DNA of 64,000 bases from Ravibacter sp037191015 (GCA_037191015.1 JBBCKD010000001.1:367480-431479), one strand, 5' to 3'. Numbered from the stretch's first letter, positions 8,521 through 17,398 are shown. Numbers and translations are program-made. Notes: a model not told the origin generated them from the letters alone.

Positions 8521-10293
8521 TTACCGGTCAGCTATCTGCCTGAGCTTCGCGATGGTGTACTGAACAGGAGAAAATTTCTCGGTGCCTGCCGTATGAATGG
8601 TTTTAAGCTCTTCCAGGGTTTCATGAAGGGCATAGCAGGAATCCCTGTAGCTCAGGCCGCAGATTTCGGCGATCAACCGGATTCCCCTGTCCTTCAGCTT
8701 CTTATTGGATACCTCCACCCAGCTCATCCAATTGCCGGTTACCCTCCCCGTTAAAACCATCGTACCCGTTGAAATGATGTTCAACACCAGCTTGAAGGCC
8801 ATGTGCTCCATCAGGCTCAGCATCGAAGGCACAGGGGAGCACGAAATTTTGTAATCTGCGTTCTCCCGGCTACGTCCTATTATCACTGAATACTTAGATA
8901 GAAATTTTGAGGCATCACGCTCAAAAGCCTGCTTATAATCATGGTACAACCTCCCCGTGACTTCCCTGCTTCCAATGATACTGACCGCAGCATTGGGCTT
9001 TTTTGACAAACGGGAATATTCCTCCTCGTTTCCGATATGGAACCGTACCAGCTGTGTTTGATCGAGAAGGGGAGGAGCATCTATAAGCGAGGAGGAAGCA
9101 CCCAGACGGCGATACATCCCGCTGTTCCACTCCAGGCACCGGGGAGGACGGCCCAATATATGCTCCCATACCCGGTCAGTGGGCCAGAGCGGGTTCTTTA
9201 CAAAAGCCCAGGAAGGGGGAGAAACATGATCATCAAACTTTTTAAAGGGCGGTATCATAAAGGTAGGCGCCCGCTCCGTGGTATCCGTAAAAATATCCAG
9301 CAGGAATTCATTGCCGAAATAAGTTACCAGCCCGCTTTCCTGGTAGATATTTTTCTCCTTTTGGATGAGCGTTCCGATGGTCTTTATATTTTCCTCTTCA
9401 GACAATTCCTCCAGCAGAAGATTAAATGACCCGGCATAATCAATCTCCCTTATTCCCAACCCGTACAATTCGTCCGGAGAAAGTACCGGCTTAAGAACCC
9501 GGGCCAGGATAGTTTCCAGGGCCGTACCGGCGATCAGCTGCTCAGATGTAGTCGCCTGCATCCTTGTTGAACCCGCCAGCGCCATGGGCCCGCAATACAG
9601 ATCAAGAACGGTCACCCGCGGATCCTGTATCACCTTTGCGGAACGCTCGATATGCTTACATAAGATCTCACCTGGGTTATTGAACAGCAGAAAAACTTCT
9701 GCTCCCCGATCCGCAGCCTCTGTTACAGTCCCCAGCACCGACGAGGTCTCGCCTCCCTCAGTGATGGCCACGAGCATATCTCCCGCACCTACATCCAGCT
9801 CCCTGACCTGCTGCTGCCCGAACGTGTGATAGTCCTCAAAATATTCGACGGAACGGATCAGTGCATAATCGCCGCCGGTCATGATGCTTGATACACTATT
9901 TTCATACTTTCCGGCTTTATCATAAATTTTAGGACACTTATCGCGCAGATCCCGGAAAAAGCACCGCCACATAGATTCGAGAAGGATACTCAGGCGACCG
10001 GTTGCGCCGCACCCGGAGAATACAATCTTCCTTCCTTCCCTGATTGTGCAGACGCCCGCGTCCGTCATGCGTTTAAATGCGCTTCCGTTTAAAACCTGGC
10101 GGGCCATCCGGTGTACATCCCGGTCTACTGACAACAGCATCTGCACGCCTTCGGAGAGATCTTTGGCAAACGTGGCATCAAGGTGGCGGGTTTTAGGGTT
10201 GGATTGCTCGGTCGGCAATACCCCGAGATGAAACTGTTTTTCATTTTCCAGGAAATGCGCTGCCTCCTGATGTGCTTTTGATTCCATTCGCAT
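8521..10293 (-). CDS. Double-SIS protein related to MurQ etherase and glucokinase regulatory protein (GCKR-like)
   Basis: About 590 aa from MRMESKAHQEAAH, preceded by a GGGAG-like sequence; a longer frame to 10473 only overlaps the AGE gene. The N-terminal half follows MurQ: LGVLPTEQSNPKTRHLD (24-40), phosphosugar loop SGCGATGRLSILLESMW (93-109) with E106, then SVEYFEDY with E150, matching the two catalytic glutamates of MurQ, and GSTRMQATTSEQL. The MurQ-like end (STGTMVLTGRVTGNWMSW, then a helical CGLSYRDSCYALHETLEEL) comes only after about 230 extra residues that can hold a second SIS domain. MurQ is about 300 aa; this layout resembles animal GCKR (about 625 aa). It may cleave a muramic-acid-like ether or bind a sugar phosphate. 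It follows AGE by 11 bases. Confidence 0.8.
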   Translation of the reverse strand: MRMESKAHQEAAHFLENEKQFHLGVLPTEQSNPKTRHLDATFAKDLSEGVQMLLSVDRDVHRMARQVLNGSAFKRMTDAGVCTIREGRKIVFSGCGATGRLSILLESMWRCFFRDLRDKCPKIYDKAGKYENSVSSIMTGGDYALIRSVEYFEDYHTFGQQQVRELDVGAGDMLVAITEGGETSSVLGTVTEAADRGAEVFLLFNNPGEILCKHIERSAKVIQDPRVTVLDLYCGPMALAGSTRMQATTSEQLIAGTALETILARVLKPVLSPDELYGLGIREIDYAGSFNLLLEELSEEENIKTIGTLIQKEKNIYQESGLVTYFGNEFLLDIFTDTTERAPTFMIPPFKKFDDHVSPPSWAFVKNPLWPTDRVWEHILGRPPRCLEWNSGMYRRLGASSSLIDAPPLLDQTQLVRFHIGNEEEYSRLSKKPNAAVSIIGSREVTGRLYHDYKQAFERDASKFLSKYSVIIGRSRENADYKISCSPVPSMLSLMEHMAFKLVLNIISTGTMVLTGRVTGNWMSWVEVSNKKLKDRGIRLIAEICGLSYRDSCYALHETLEELKTIHTAGTEKFSPVQYTIAKLRQIADR

Positions 10294-10304
10294 AATCTCC
10301 CGAT

Positions 10305-11561
10305 TTATATCGTATGATGTGAAAGCCCAGCGTCTGTCCGGGCGGTTTCGGAAAGCATTTCCAGTGTTTTCCAGCACTGGTAAAGGCTTCTGGGTACATG
10401 GAAGCAGCCTTTCCATTTCCCTCCTTTGAGCGACAGCAAAACCTCGCCCTGCCGGTTGAGGTAGCCAAACCATTCGGCATATTCTTTGTCCTTAAAACGC
10501 TCCCAGGTATACTGATGAATTTTCTCAAACCATGCCAGGCACTCTTCCGACCCCGTAAGCTGGTAGCCCTTGATCATCGTGACCAGCGCTTCAAGGTGAA
10601 CCCACCATACCTTCTGGTCCCAATCCAGCTGCTCTGTCGGATACCCCGACCGATCCATAAAATGAACTATTCCGCCATACTGCTCGTCCCACCCGTACGC
10701 CGCCATGGAAACCGCCAGCTTAGCTGCCTTTTCAATGAAATCGAAACGATGGTATTTACGGCCTAAATCCATGACGAACCACAATACTTCAATGGCGTGA
10801 CCGGGGTTTACCAGGCGGCCTTCAAAGGTATCGGACAGCTTTCCTTCAGCTGTTACATTTTCTACCATGATTCCCAGCTCGGGACGATAGAAAACATCCA
10901 GCACGTCATGAACAGAAGCCTCTACGACTTCGTTCAGGACCGGCTCATCCAGTAAATGCCCGAGTTCCAGGGCGAGATTACAGAGGATCATCGGCAATCC
11001 CAGGCTTTTGAGATGACGAGCTCCGGAGCGGTCTTCATCAGGCCTGCTTTTTGAACGCTCTGTTTTCGGGCGGATCATCTCAAATGTTTTCCGGGCGATA
11101 TCGGCATACTCCTCGCTGCCGGTTGCAAGGCTCAGCTGGGCGAATGCCATCGCAGCAAAAGCGCAGGAAAAAACCGGGTTCCGGGTAATATTGTAAGGAT
11201 CTATCAGCGGACGGCCTTCACGCGTGAGCGAAAAGTACCAGTTATACTTTCCGTCATGCCCGTACTTTTTGAGATATTCACCGCCGTGCACAGCGCAGGC
11301 AAGCCATTCAGGATCTTTTCTAACCTTGTTGTACAACGTCGAGAACATCCAGACCTGGCGGGCCTGCATCCATATAAATTTATCGGTATCGAAAACCTTT
11401 CCCTCCCGTGTCAGGCATGTAAAATAACCGCCATATTGGTGATCAACAGAATTGTTAAGCCAGAAAGGAATGACATTTTCAAAAAGCTCTTCCTTATACA
11501 GCAGGGATAATGCTGCGAAATCAGTCTGCATTGTATCCGGGTTTCTCAGACTCATAGCCAT
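10305..11561 (-). CDS. AGE-family epimerase (N-acylglucosamine 2-epimerase / renin-binding-protein type)
   Basis: Cytosolic (alpha/alpha)6-barrel enzyme of 418 aa, usual family length. Motifs include FIWMQARQVWMFSTLYN near 62-78, NPGHAIEVLWF with H255, and FHVPRSLYQC with H388, the two histidines used as general acid and base in this family. Members interconvert N-acetylmannosamine and N-acetylglucosamine, or 2-epimerise other aldoses. In Bacteroidota sialate loci an AGE enzyme follows NanA-type lyase action, which suits the aldolase and permease downstream. It is the first gene of the minus run 11561-to-895; divergent DoxX lies upstream. Starts at 11555 (M3) and 11531 (M11) are alternatives. 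Exact substrate is inference. Confidence 0.87.
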   Translation of the reverse strand: MAMSLRNPDTMQTDFAALSLLYKEELFENVIPFWLNNSVDHQYGGYFTCLTREGKVFDTDKFIWMQARQVWMFSTLYNKVRKDPEWLACAVHGGEYLKKYGHDGKYNWYFSLTREGRPLIDPYNITRNPVFSCAFAAMAFAQLSLATGSEEYADIARKTFEMIRPKTERSKSRPDEDRSGARHLKSLGLPMILCNLALELGHLLDEPVLNEVVEASVHDVLDVFYRPELGIMVENVTAEGKLSDTFEGRLVNPGHAIEVLWFVMDLGRKYHRFDFIEKAAKLAVSMAAYGWDEQYGGIVHFMDRSGYPTEQLDWDQKVWWVHLEALVTMIKGYQLTGSEECLAWFEKIHQYTWERFKDKEYAEWFGYLNRQGEVLLSLKGGKWKGCFHVPRSLYQCWKTLEMLSETARTDAGLSHHTI

Positions 11562-11733
11562 GAAGGGGATTGTTTAATTCTCAAACAGGTAGAGTCAGAT
11601 CACACCGGAATGGCCATAAAAAATTTCACAGCGATCCGGAATATTTTCGAGCGACGGTTCCCGGTCGGCAGAATCGTGAATAGTCAGCCGATAACTATCG
11701 GGAGCCTGGAAGTCAACCTCGCTGCCGGTGAAC

Positions 11734-11769
11734 AAACGTTAATGCCTATCGCCCTAATTGCTAACGTTT
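11734..11769. promoter_or_regulatory. Spaced inverted repeat AAACGTTA-N20-TAACGTTT, candidate operator
   Basis: Perfect 8-bp arms at 11734-11741 and 11762-11769 lie in the divergent gap between the AGE operon and DoxX. Each arm contains the self-complementary AACGTT. The 28-base centre-to-centre spacing suits two dimers, or one dimer bridging nearly three helical turns. Which regulator binds is unknown. Confidence 0.4.
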
Positions 11770-11801
11770 TAAAATTTAATAACCCTGAAAATAATCTTCC
11801 T

Positions 11802-11809
11802 TAAATTTG
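11802..11809 (+). promoter_or_regulatory. Candidate -7 element for doxX (TAAATTTG)
   Basis: Exact match to the Bacteroidota TAnnTTTG -7 element, 51 bases before the preferred DoxX ATG at 11861. No clear TTG -33 element is seen at the usual spacing, and the region is AT-rich. Confidence 0.4.
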
Positions 11810-11860
11810 ATTATTTAACAAATGGCTTGTATATTTTCAAGGAATATAAACCTGAATGTC

Positions 11861-12295
11861 ATGAATGTCTTCCAGAAAATCGAGTATTGGGGCGACAGGC
11901 ATCATCCGGCATGGCTGGATGTCGCCCGCATTGGGTTAGGGGTTTTCCTTTTTATAAAGGGAATCGGCTTCATTTCGGATACTACCCGCCTGACTGAGCT
12001 TGTGAACGGGCTGAAGATCGATTTATTCCCGGTCATGGCCGTTCACTATGTAGCCTTTGCGCATATTTTCGGGGGCTTCCTGATTGCTCTGGGCGTATTG
12101 ACGAGGCTGGCCTGCCTGGTGCAGATCCCTATCCTGCTGGTGGCGGTGTTTTTTGTAAACATCCGCGAGGGATTTTCCTACCTGAATTCCGAGCTTTGGA
12201 TCTCGGTTATCACACTGTTCCTGGTCGTCCTGTTCTATATCGTGGGCTCCGGCCGGTTTTCGATGGATGACTGGATGCGGAGGCATCCGTCATAA
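11861..12295 (+). CDS. DoxX family membrane protein
   Basis: Small inner-membrane protein of about 144 aa from MNVFQKIEYWGDRHHPAWLD; an ATG 13 codons earlier (11822) is possible but lies within 13 bases of the -7 element. Four hydrophobic helices are visible, starting with VARIGLGVFLFIKGIGF, and the second contains the glycine-rich FAHIFGGFLIALGVLTRLA typical of DoxX. The family is linked to quinone/thiosulfate oxidation in archaea and to oxidative stress in bacteria, with no settled role here. It is the only plus-strand gene between 129 and 38476, lying divergent from the AGE operon and convergent with the HpcH/HpaI aldolase (24 bases apart), so it looks like a separate unit inserted in the catabolic block. 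Confidence 0.8.
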   Translation: MNVFQKIEYWGDRHHPAWLDVARIGLGVFLFIKGIGFISDTTRLTELVNGLKIDLFPVMAVHYVAFAHIFGGFLIALGVLTRLACLVQIPILLVAVFFVNIREGFSYLNSELWISVITLFLVVLFYIVGSGRFSMDDWMRRHPS

Positions 12296-12319
12296 GGGGC
12301 TTTCTGAGTCCCGGGACTT

Positions 12320-13135
12320 CTACAACCCAAGCCCCGCATTTCGTGAAGGATCGTCGTTAAACGTAAATCCAAGAGGTTTGAAATCCTCTTTCAGCTTCGT
12401 CAAAGCCAGTCGCAGCAATGTAATATCACCGGCCCTCGTGACCAGCATCGCACCCATGTCCAGCAGCTTTCGGGCATGCTCCGGGGAAAAAGCAGGCGTT
12501 CCCCACCATTTTCCTGCCGTTTTTGCCGCATCTGCCACCCTCCGCACCGCATCGTAATATTTGGGATTTTCGAAGTCCCCGGGAAACCCTGCCTGTACAC
12601 TGTAGTCTCCCGGTCCGAAGAAAAGCATATCGACCCCGTCGACGGCAGCAATAGCTTCTGCATTTTCCAGTCCTGCCGGGTCTTCTACCTGCACAAGGAT
12701 AAAGGTCTCGCGGTTAGCCTGCCTGAGGTAGTCCGTCAGCGGGATCATCCCGTAAGGCATGTCGGCGCCCGAGCCGTCGAGACCACGTATACCCATGGGC
12801 GGGAATTTTAAATTCTGAACCAGTTCTTCCGCCTCTTCCGCAGTTGCGCACCTGGGATAGATAATACCGTTGGCGCCGGCTTCCAGCAGCCTGGCGGCCC
12901 TTAAAAACTCCCCTTTTGCCGGTCTTGCCAGGATATCGGCTCCGCCTACCCGGGCAGCCCTCATCAGGTTGACGGCTGTTTCCAGGCTGTGGGCATGATG
13001 CTCGAGATCCATCCAGATCAGGTCAAAGCCCAGGAGGCCGGCCATTTCGTACACCGAAGGATCGTTAAAGTGCAGGGTGGTGCCTAACACCGGCTTCCCT
13101 GCCCGCCACTTGGCGAGTGTCCTGCTATTCCGCAT
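12320..13135 (-). CDS. HpcH/HpaI (class II, metal-dependent) aldolase family protein
   Basis: TIM-barrel aldolase of 271 aa. The catalytic histidine region reads WMDLEHHAHSLE (E45, H46, H47), the substrate arginine is R71 in ILARPAKGE, and the metal ligands are E151 (LVQVEDPAGLEN) and D177 (FFGPGDYS). The family reversibly cleaves 2-keto-3-deoxy acids or 4-hydroxy-2-oxo acids into pyruvate and an aldehyde. It overlaps the SSS symporter gene by 11 bases and is the last gene of the SusC-SusD-FAD-symporter run, so it probably takes the carbon that this run imports and oxidises. Together with the NanA-type aldolase, the block has two pyruvate-forming aldolases. Confidence 0.88.
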   Translation of the reverse strand: MRNSRTLAKWRAGKPVLGTTLHFNDPSVYEMAGLLGFDLIWMDLEHHAHSLETAVNLMRAARVGGADILARPAKGEFLRAARLLEAGANGIIYPRCATAEEAEELVQNLKFPPMGIRGLDGSGADMPYGMIPLTDYLRQANRETFILVQVEDPAGLENAEAIAAVDGVDMLFFGPGDYSVQAGFPGDFENPKYYDAVRRVADAAKTAGKWWGTPAFSPEHARKLLDMGAMLVTRAGDITLLRLALTKLKEDFKPLGFTFNDDPSRNAGLGL

Positions 13136-15554
13136 GATTTTTTGATTTGATAAATTTCATTTCTATAAAACTGACCAGCATTCCCGCGACTACCCCCACC
13201 AGCAGTGAGAGAGGCAGTATCCAGAATACCGTTATACCGAATACCCCGTAGAAAGCCACTGCACAGGCAGCTATTACCGAAGCAATTCCTCCTAGTATCG
13301 CCCCTGCCTGGGTAGAGAAAGGCACGAACAAAGCCAGGAAAAACAGCACAAACAGCGGACCTACAAAAAGGTTGACTACCTTGGTGACCACATCGAAGAG
13401 ATTTCCTTCCACATTTCCGATAAATATGCTTAGCACCATCACAAAACCACCGGTGAGGTAAGACAACAGCTTGACCTGCTTCAGAAGACCCTCCCGGGTT
13501 GATACGGATTTCCTGAAGCGCTCCACGATATCTTCGGATATAACGGAAGACACCGAGTTGACGCCGGAAGACAGGCTCGACATGGCCGCGGCCAGGAGCC
13601 CGGCAATGACCAGCCCCGACAGCCCGACGGGCAGCCCTACAAGGATGAACCTCGGAAACAGCGTATCCGCCTGTTCCTGCAGTGTTTTACCGTCCGTAAG
13701 CAGGTGCGGATTATGATTGAAGAAAGCGAACACCGCCAGCCCCACCAACCCCAGCAGGCATTTGGCGAGCAGGTTGGTATACAATGATACACCGAGCGAT
13801 TTCCTCGCGGCTTTGATGTCTTTTGTAGCCAGGTATCGCTGGATGGCCATCTGGTCGGAGCCGGTCGTGCATATGTACCATACAAACAGCATCAGCATCG
13901 CATTGCCTACCGTAGATCTTTCCCTGGCGTCGAAGCCGTAGCGGGGCGGATCCCACGAAGCAGGCCAGCGGTCGGGAAACCAGGAAGTAAAGGAGCCGAA
14001 ATGATAGCATACGAGCAGGATGCTGATCAGCGCTCCGCCCAGGAATATCACCGATTGGAGCACATCCGTGACTACCACGGCTTTAAGCCCGCCCATTGCC
14101 GTATACACGATCGTAATGAGCATCAGGACGACGCCTATAGGCAAAGCGTAGGCTTTATCGAAAGGGACGACCGAAAACAGCGCTATTTCTACCGTAACAT
14201 AGATGATGGTCGCCATCCACAGAAACCGGAGCGAAAGAAACATAAAGGTCGCCATCATCCGCGCAGGCAGCCCGAATCTTCGCTCGAGTATCTCGTAGGC
14301 GCTGGTGACATTCATTTTCATGATCCGCGGAATGAGCCACCACCCCGCTGCAAAGTAGACAAAAGGCAATGCAAACATCCCGGCAAATATGGCCGGGCCG
14401 TTCTTGATCATCTCGCCGGGGTAAGAGAGATAGCTGAGCGTACTGAGCAAAGTCGCAAACAATGAAATGCCGACCGCTACAGGATTCATTTTTCGACCGC
14501 CCAGGAGATAGTCTTCGCGGGTTTTGTTGCGCCTGGAGTAATACCATCCTATCCACAGCATCAAAAGACCGTAAACTGCTATTACCACCCAATCCGGTAA
14601 TGACAGCGACGGCACTGCGCGACGGTCGATCCTGAGGAGTGCATAAGATGCGCCTACCCGGATATCGGCTTGCTCTCCGGAAGTGAACCCGCTGTCGCCG
14701 GTGATTTTGAGCAACCCCGTCAGCAAAGGTATATCGCGCGGCGTGCCTTTAGCGGCCAGGGCGTGTTCCATTTCATAGCGTACAGCCTTGTTCCCGCCGG
14801 ACGCCAGCCTGACAAGCTCGTCATAAACCGCGTGATTGCGGCTCAGGCTATCACCGGCGGTATTGTGGAGCGCTGCGCTCAGCAAATAAACCTTGACTTC
14901 GGAGTTGTCGGGCTCAAGCAACGCCAGGTTACTGATCTCCTTCGTTTCCGTATAATTCAGGGAGCCCAGGTGGCGCAGGGCATAGGCAGCGAGCTTTCTT
15001 TCACGGGGAGTCCGGCTGCCTGATGTGATCAGCTGCATCAATTCCTTCTTTGCCGTTTCTGCAGCTTTCGGAGAGGCGTATGCGCCCGCCCATTCTGCAA
15101 ACACTTTGACAACCGGGTCTTTCTCTCCTTCAACCGGCGTAAAAGGATATTTTAGCTTAGCCAGCGACTCCGCTGCCTGGGTGCGGTCGGGCGATCGCAC
15201 GTCCTGGTAAACATCGTAGATACGCTCTATCCACCGGCTGCGTCCGGCAGACAAAGCAGGTAACTGCGCCAGCACCCGCCAGATCCCTACCCGGTAAGAC
15301 GGTTCTTCTCCCCGTATTTTTTCTTCCCGGAGAAAAATCTCTCCCATCCGGTCGAAGTATTGGAGCTCTATCAGGTATTCTGCAGCGTGCACTTTTTCCC
15401 ATCGCAGGGTATCATCCAGTATCCGCTTAAGCTCGTTCACCGCTTCGGTACGGAGGGTTTCGGAAACACGACTGCCTTCAGGATCTTCCGCTCTGCCGCA
15501 AGAGAAGAGCAGGTTCAGGAATACCAGCAGCAGCGGAATTTTGATATAACTCAT
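13125..15554 (-). CDS. Sodium:solute symporter (SSS) with N-terminal lipoprotein-type helical-repeat ectodomain
   Basis: 809 aa, against about 500-550 for a plain SSS permease. It opens with a signal and lipobox (LLFSCGRAED, C19). About 290 residues follow that look like HEAT-type helical repeats (AAESLAKLKYPF, AAYALRHLGSLNY, GASYALLRIDRRAV). The transporter core begins near residue 318 (SLPDWVVIAVYGLLMLWIGW), with the family motif TREDYLLGGRKMNPVAVGIS and about 13 membrane segments. The ectodomain should face the periplasm. The frame is uninterrupted, so the fusion is real in this sequence. It overlaps the FAD oxidoreductase by 4 bases and the aldolase by 11, which places it in the SusCD operon as the probable inner-membrane importer of the final product. 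Substrate unknown. Confidence 0.88.
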   Translation of the reverse strand: MSYIKIPLLLVFLNLLFSCGRAEDPEGSRVSETLRTEAVNELKRILDDTLRWEKVHAAEYLIELQYFDRMGEIFLREEKIRGEEPSYRVGIWRVLAQLPALSAGRSRWIERIYDVYQDVRSPDRTQAAESLAKLKYPFTPVEGEKDPVVKVFAEWAGAYASPKAAETAKKELMQLITSGSRTPRERKLAAYALRHLGSLNYTETKEISNLALLEPDNSEVKVYLLSAALHNTAGDSLSRNHAVYDELVRLASGGNKAVRYEMEHALAAKGTPRDIPLLTGLLKITGDSGFTSGEQADIRVGASYALLRIDRRAVPSLSLPDWVVIAVYGLLMLWIGWYYSRRNKTREDYLLGGRKMNPVAVGISLFATLLSTLSYLSYPGEMIKNGPAIFAGMFALPFVYFAAGWWLIPRIMKMNVTSAYEILERRFGLPARMMATFMFLSLRFLWMATIIYVTVEIALFSVVPFDKAYALPIGVVLMLITIVYTAMGGLKAVVVTDVLQSVIFLGGALISILLVCYHFGSFTSWFPDRWPASWDPPRYGFDARERSTVGNAMLMLFVWYICTTGSDQMAIQRYLATKDIKAARKSLGVSLYTNLLAKCLLGLVGLAVFAFFNHNPHLLTDGKTLQEQADTLFPRFILVGLPVGLSGLVIAGLLAAAMSSLSSGVNSVSSVISEDIVERFRKSVSTREGLLKQVKLLSYLTGGFVMVLSIFIGNVEGNLFDVVTKVVNLFVGPLFVLFFLALFVPFSTQAGAILGGIASVIAACAVAFYGVFGITVFWILPLSLLVGVVAGMLVSFIEMKFIKSKNHAE

Positions 15555-17353
15555 AGCGACTCCTCCTTCTCGGTCAGCGCTTCCACCGTTGAAACCGACG
15601 GCACGCCTTTTCTTAACAGATCTTTCAATTCGTCGAGGTATTTTTCAAATACTTCCCGGGGGGAGGCATCGTGCTTTATACAAACGGAAGCGGCCATCCC
15701 GACTACTTCGCCCATCATCCCGGTGGTTTTCATGACCCTCACGGTACCAAGCGCCACATGCGTGACGCTGATGTTGCGGCCGGCCATCATCAGGTTGTCG
15801 ATATTCCGGGAATAAAAGCATCTGTAGGGAATCGCATAAGGTTCTATTTTGGTCTTGACGCACCGCGCCCGGAACGGTTCGTCCGTAAAATCCGGGATGA
15901 TTTTCGGGTGATGGAGGTCTATGGACCAGGTTGTGGTCACGGCAGCATCGGGAAAAACGGTGCTGTTGTCGATGTCCTGCTGCTGAAGGACCACGTCGCC
16001 CATCAGTCGCCGGGATTCTCTTTTTCCTGCTATGTAGGCTACCCATTCGAGTCGCCGGCTCCTGAAATCTTCCTGCAGCTGGCTTTTGTTTTTGAGAAAT
16101 GACCAGTTGCCGAACACCGCCCGCAAGCCGTAATCACGGATGTATTCAAATTCTTTAATCTGGTCCCTGCCCAGGCCGGTTTCCCAATCCCAGTCACCTT
16201 TCCGGGCTTTCTGGCTTGTCTTGTCGGTAAATTGCAGCGCCCAGCTGGTTTCGGGGAAGGTAAAGCTCCTTCCCTCTTCCTCGACCGAATACCACATGAC
16301 CGAGCTACCCATCGTCATCTGGTCGGCCTCTTCCGGCGCTATCGATTCACCTGTTTCTGCCCTGGACTCGCGCCCGACGCGGAAATCAGCGCCGGCAAGA
16401 TACCCCAGGTTGGCATCGCCGGTGCAATCCACAAACAGGGGGGCTTCAAAATACAGCCGCTGCCCGGTCCTGGTATGCTGGGTTTCGATTCCTTTGATGC
16501 TGTTGCCTTCCATCAGCGCTTCCGTAACCTGGGTATTCAGAAACAGTTCCACACCTTCCTCATTCCGGACAAGATCCAGTTTCAGGTAATCCTTGTATTC
16601 GGCTGCGGGACGTGCGTTCTGGCCTTGCTGGGGGTCCAGCTCGTTGACGAGGTTGCCGATTTGGGGATAAGGCGGCAGGTTGACTTTTCCTCCCAGCTGT
16701 ACCCTTACCTCGGAGCTGTTGTTGCCGCCCACAAGCGGCCGGTTGTGAATAAGCGCCACCCTGAGCCCGTGCCGGGCGGCCGAGACCGCCGTACATATGC
16801 CGGCGATGCCGCCTCCTGCTACCACGAGATCAAACTGCCCTGCCTTGAGCGGCTCCCCGTCAAAGCCCGTCAGTTTCCTGCGCAGCAGCCGGAGCTCAGG
16901 ACCATTGTCGGGAAGGGCCGGGGATTCATCGGTGGTAAAGACGATGGCGTCGCATCTCCCGTTAAAGCCCGTCAGGTCGTGCAGCGCAATTTCGGCAGTT
17001 CCTTCGGGTATGCTTACCGCTCCGCCGTATTGCCAGTGCCAATCCGCTTTGCCGGTACCGAAAACTGTTTCGAGGAGACTGCCGTTGATGCTGAGCTGAA
17101 AGCGTCCGGGGTAGTCTTCAGCAGGGGCCTGAGCCCTCGGCCCATCGGTTTTCCAGGGCCCCGACCAGTCACGCGTACGCACCCAGATGTGGTATGTCCC
17201 CGGCATATCAAACCTGACCTTCGTAGCAGCATCTGCTACCGGGATTCCCAGCCCGTGCGCCATCAGGAACGGCGATCCCATCTGATCCATAAATTGCTGA
17301 TCTACGACCCATCCGCCTAAATTATCAAAATTCTCTGCTTCTATTAAAATCAT
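15551..17353 (-). CDS. FAD-dependent oxidoreductase with N-terminal carbohydrate-binding-like domain
   Basis: About 600 aa from MILIEAENFDNLGG; an in-frame ATG 12 codons upstream adds no recognisable sequence. Residues 1-165 form a beta-rich region (PGTYHIWVRTRDWSGPWK) resembling ligand-binding domains attached to sugar enzymes. The FAD domain starts near 187 with VVAGGGIAGICTAVSAARHG and continues with LVGGNNSSEVRVQLGG, the pattern of the FAD_oxidored (PF12831-type) family common in glycan loci. No signal peptide is visible, so it is probably cytosolic. It overlaps the symporter gene by 4 bases and follows SusD after an 81-base gap holding a strong hairpin. Redox role is firm; substrate unknown. 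Confidence 0.85.
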   Translation of the reverse strand: MILIEAENFDNLGGWVVDQQFMDQMGSPFLMAHGLGIPVADAATKVRFDMPGTYHIWVRTRDWSGPWKTDGPRAQAPAEDYPGRFQLSINGSLLETVFGTGKADWHWQYGGAVSIPEGTAEIALHDLTGFNGRCDAIVFTTDESPALPDNGPELRLLRRKLTGFDGEPLKAGQFDLVVAGGGIAGICTAVSAARHGLRVALIHNRPLVGGNNSSEVRVQLGGKVNLPPYPQIGNLVNELDPQQGQNARPAAEYKDYLKLDLVRNEEGVELFLNTQVTEALMEGNSIKGIETQHTRTGQRLYFEAPLFVDCTGDANLGYLAGADFRVGRESRAETGESIAPEEADQMTMGSSVMWYSVEEEGRSFTFPETSWALQFTDKTSQKARKGDWDWETGLGRDQIKEFEYIRDYGLRAVFGNWSFLKNKSQLQEDFRSRRLEWVAYIAGKRESRRLMGDVVLQQQDIDNSTVFPDAAVTTTWSIDLHHPKIIPDFTDEPFRARCVKTKIEPYAIPYRCFYSRNIDNLMMAGRNISVTHVALGTVRVMKTTGMMGEVVGMAASVCIKHDASPREVFEKYLDELKDLLRKGVPSVSTVEALTEKEESL

Positions 17354-17371
17354 TTTTATCGTTTTAAAGTA

Positions 17372-17398
17372 GTCCCGGCAGGAAAGCACCGCCGGGAC
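17372..17398 (-). terminator. Intercistronic hairpin after susD (GTCCCGGC / GCCGGGAC)
   Basis: Perfect 8-bp GC-rich stem with an 11-base loop, 36 bases past the SusD stop and 18 bases before the FAD gene start. On the minus strand it is followed by TACTTTAAAA, a poor T-tract, so it is more likely a partial attenuator or a 3'-end stabiliser of the susCD message than a full stop. Confidence 0.5.

Noticed and set aside
10294..10473. Longer N-terminus for the double-SIS protein
   Set aside because: It overlaps the end of the AGE gene by 169 bases, and the MurQ-like sequence starts only after the ATG at 10293.
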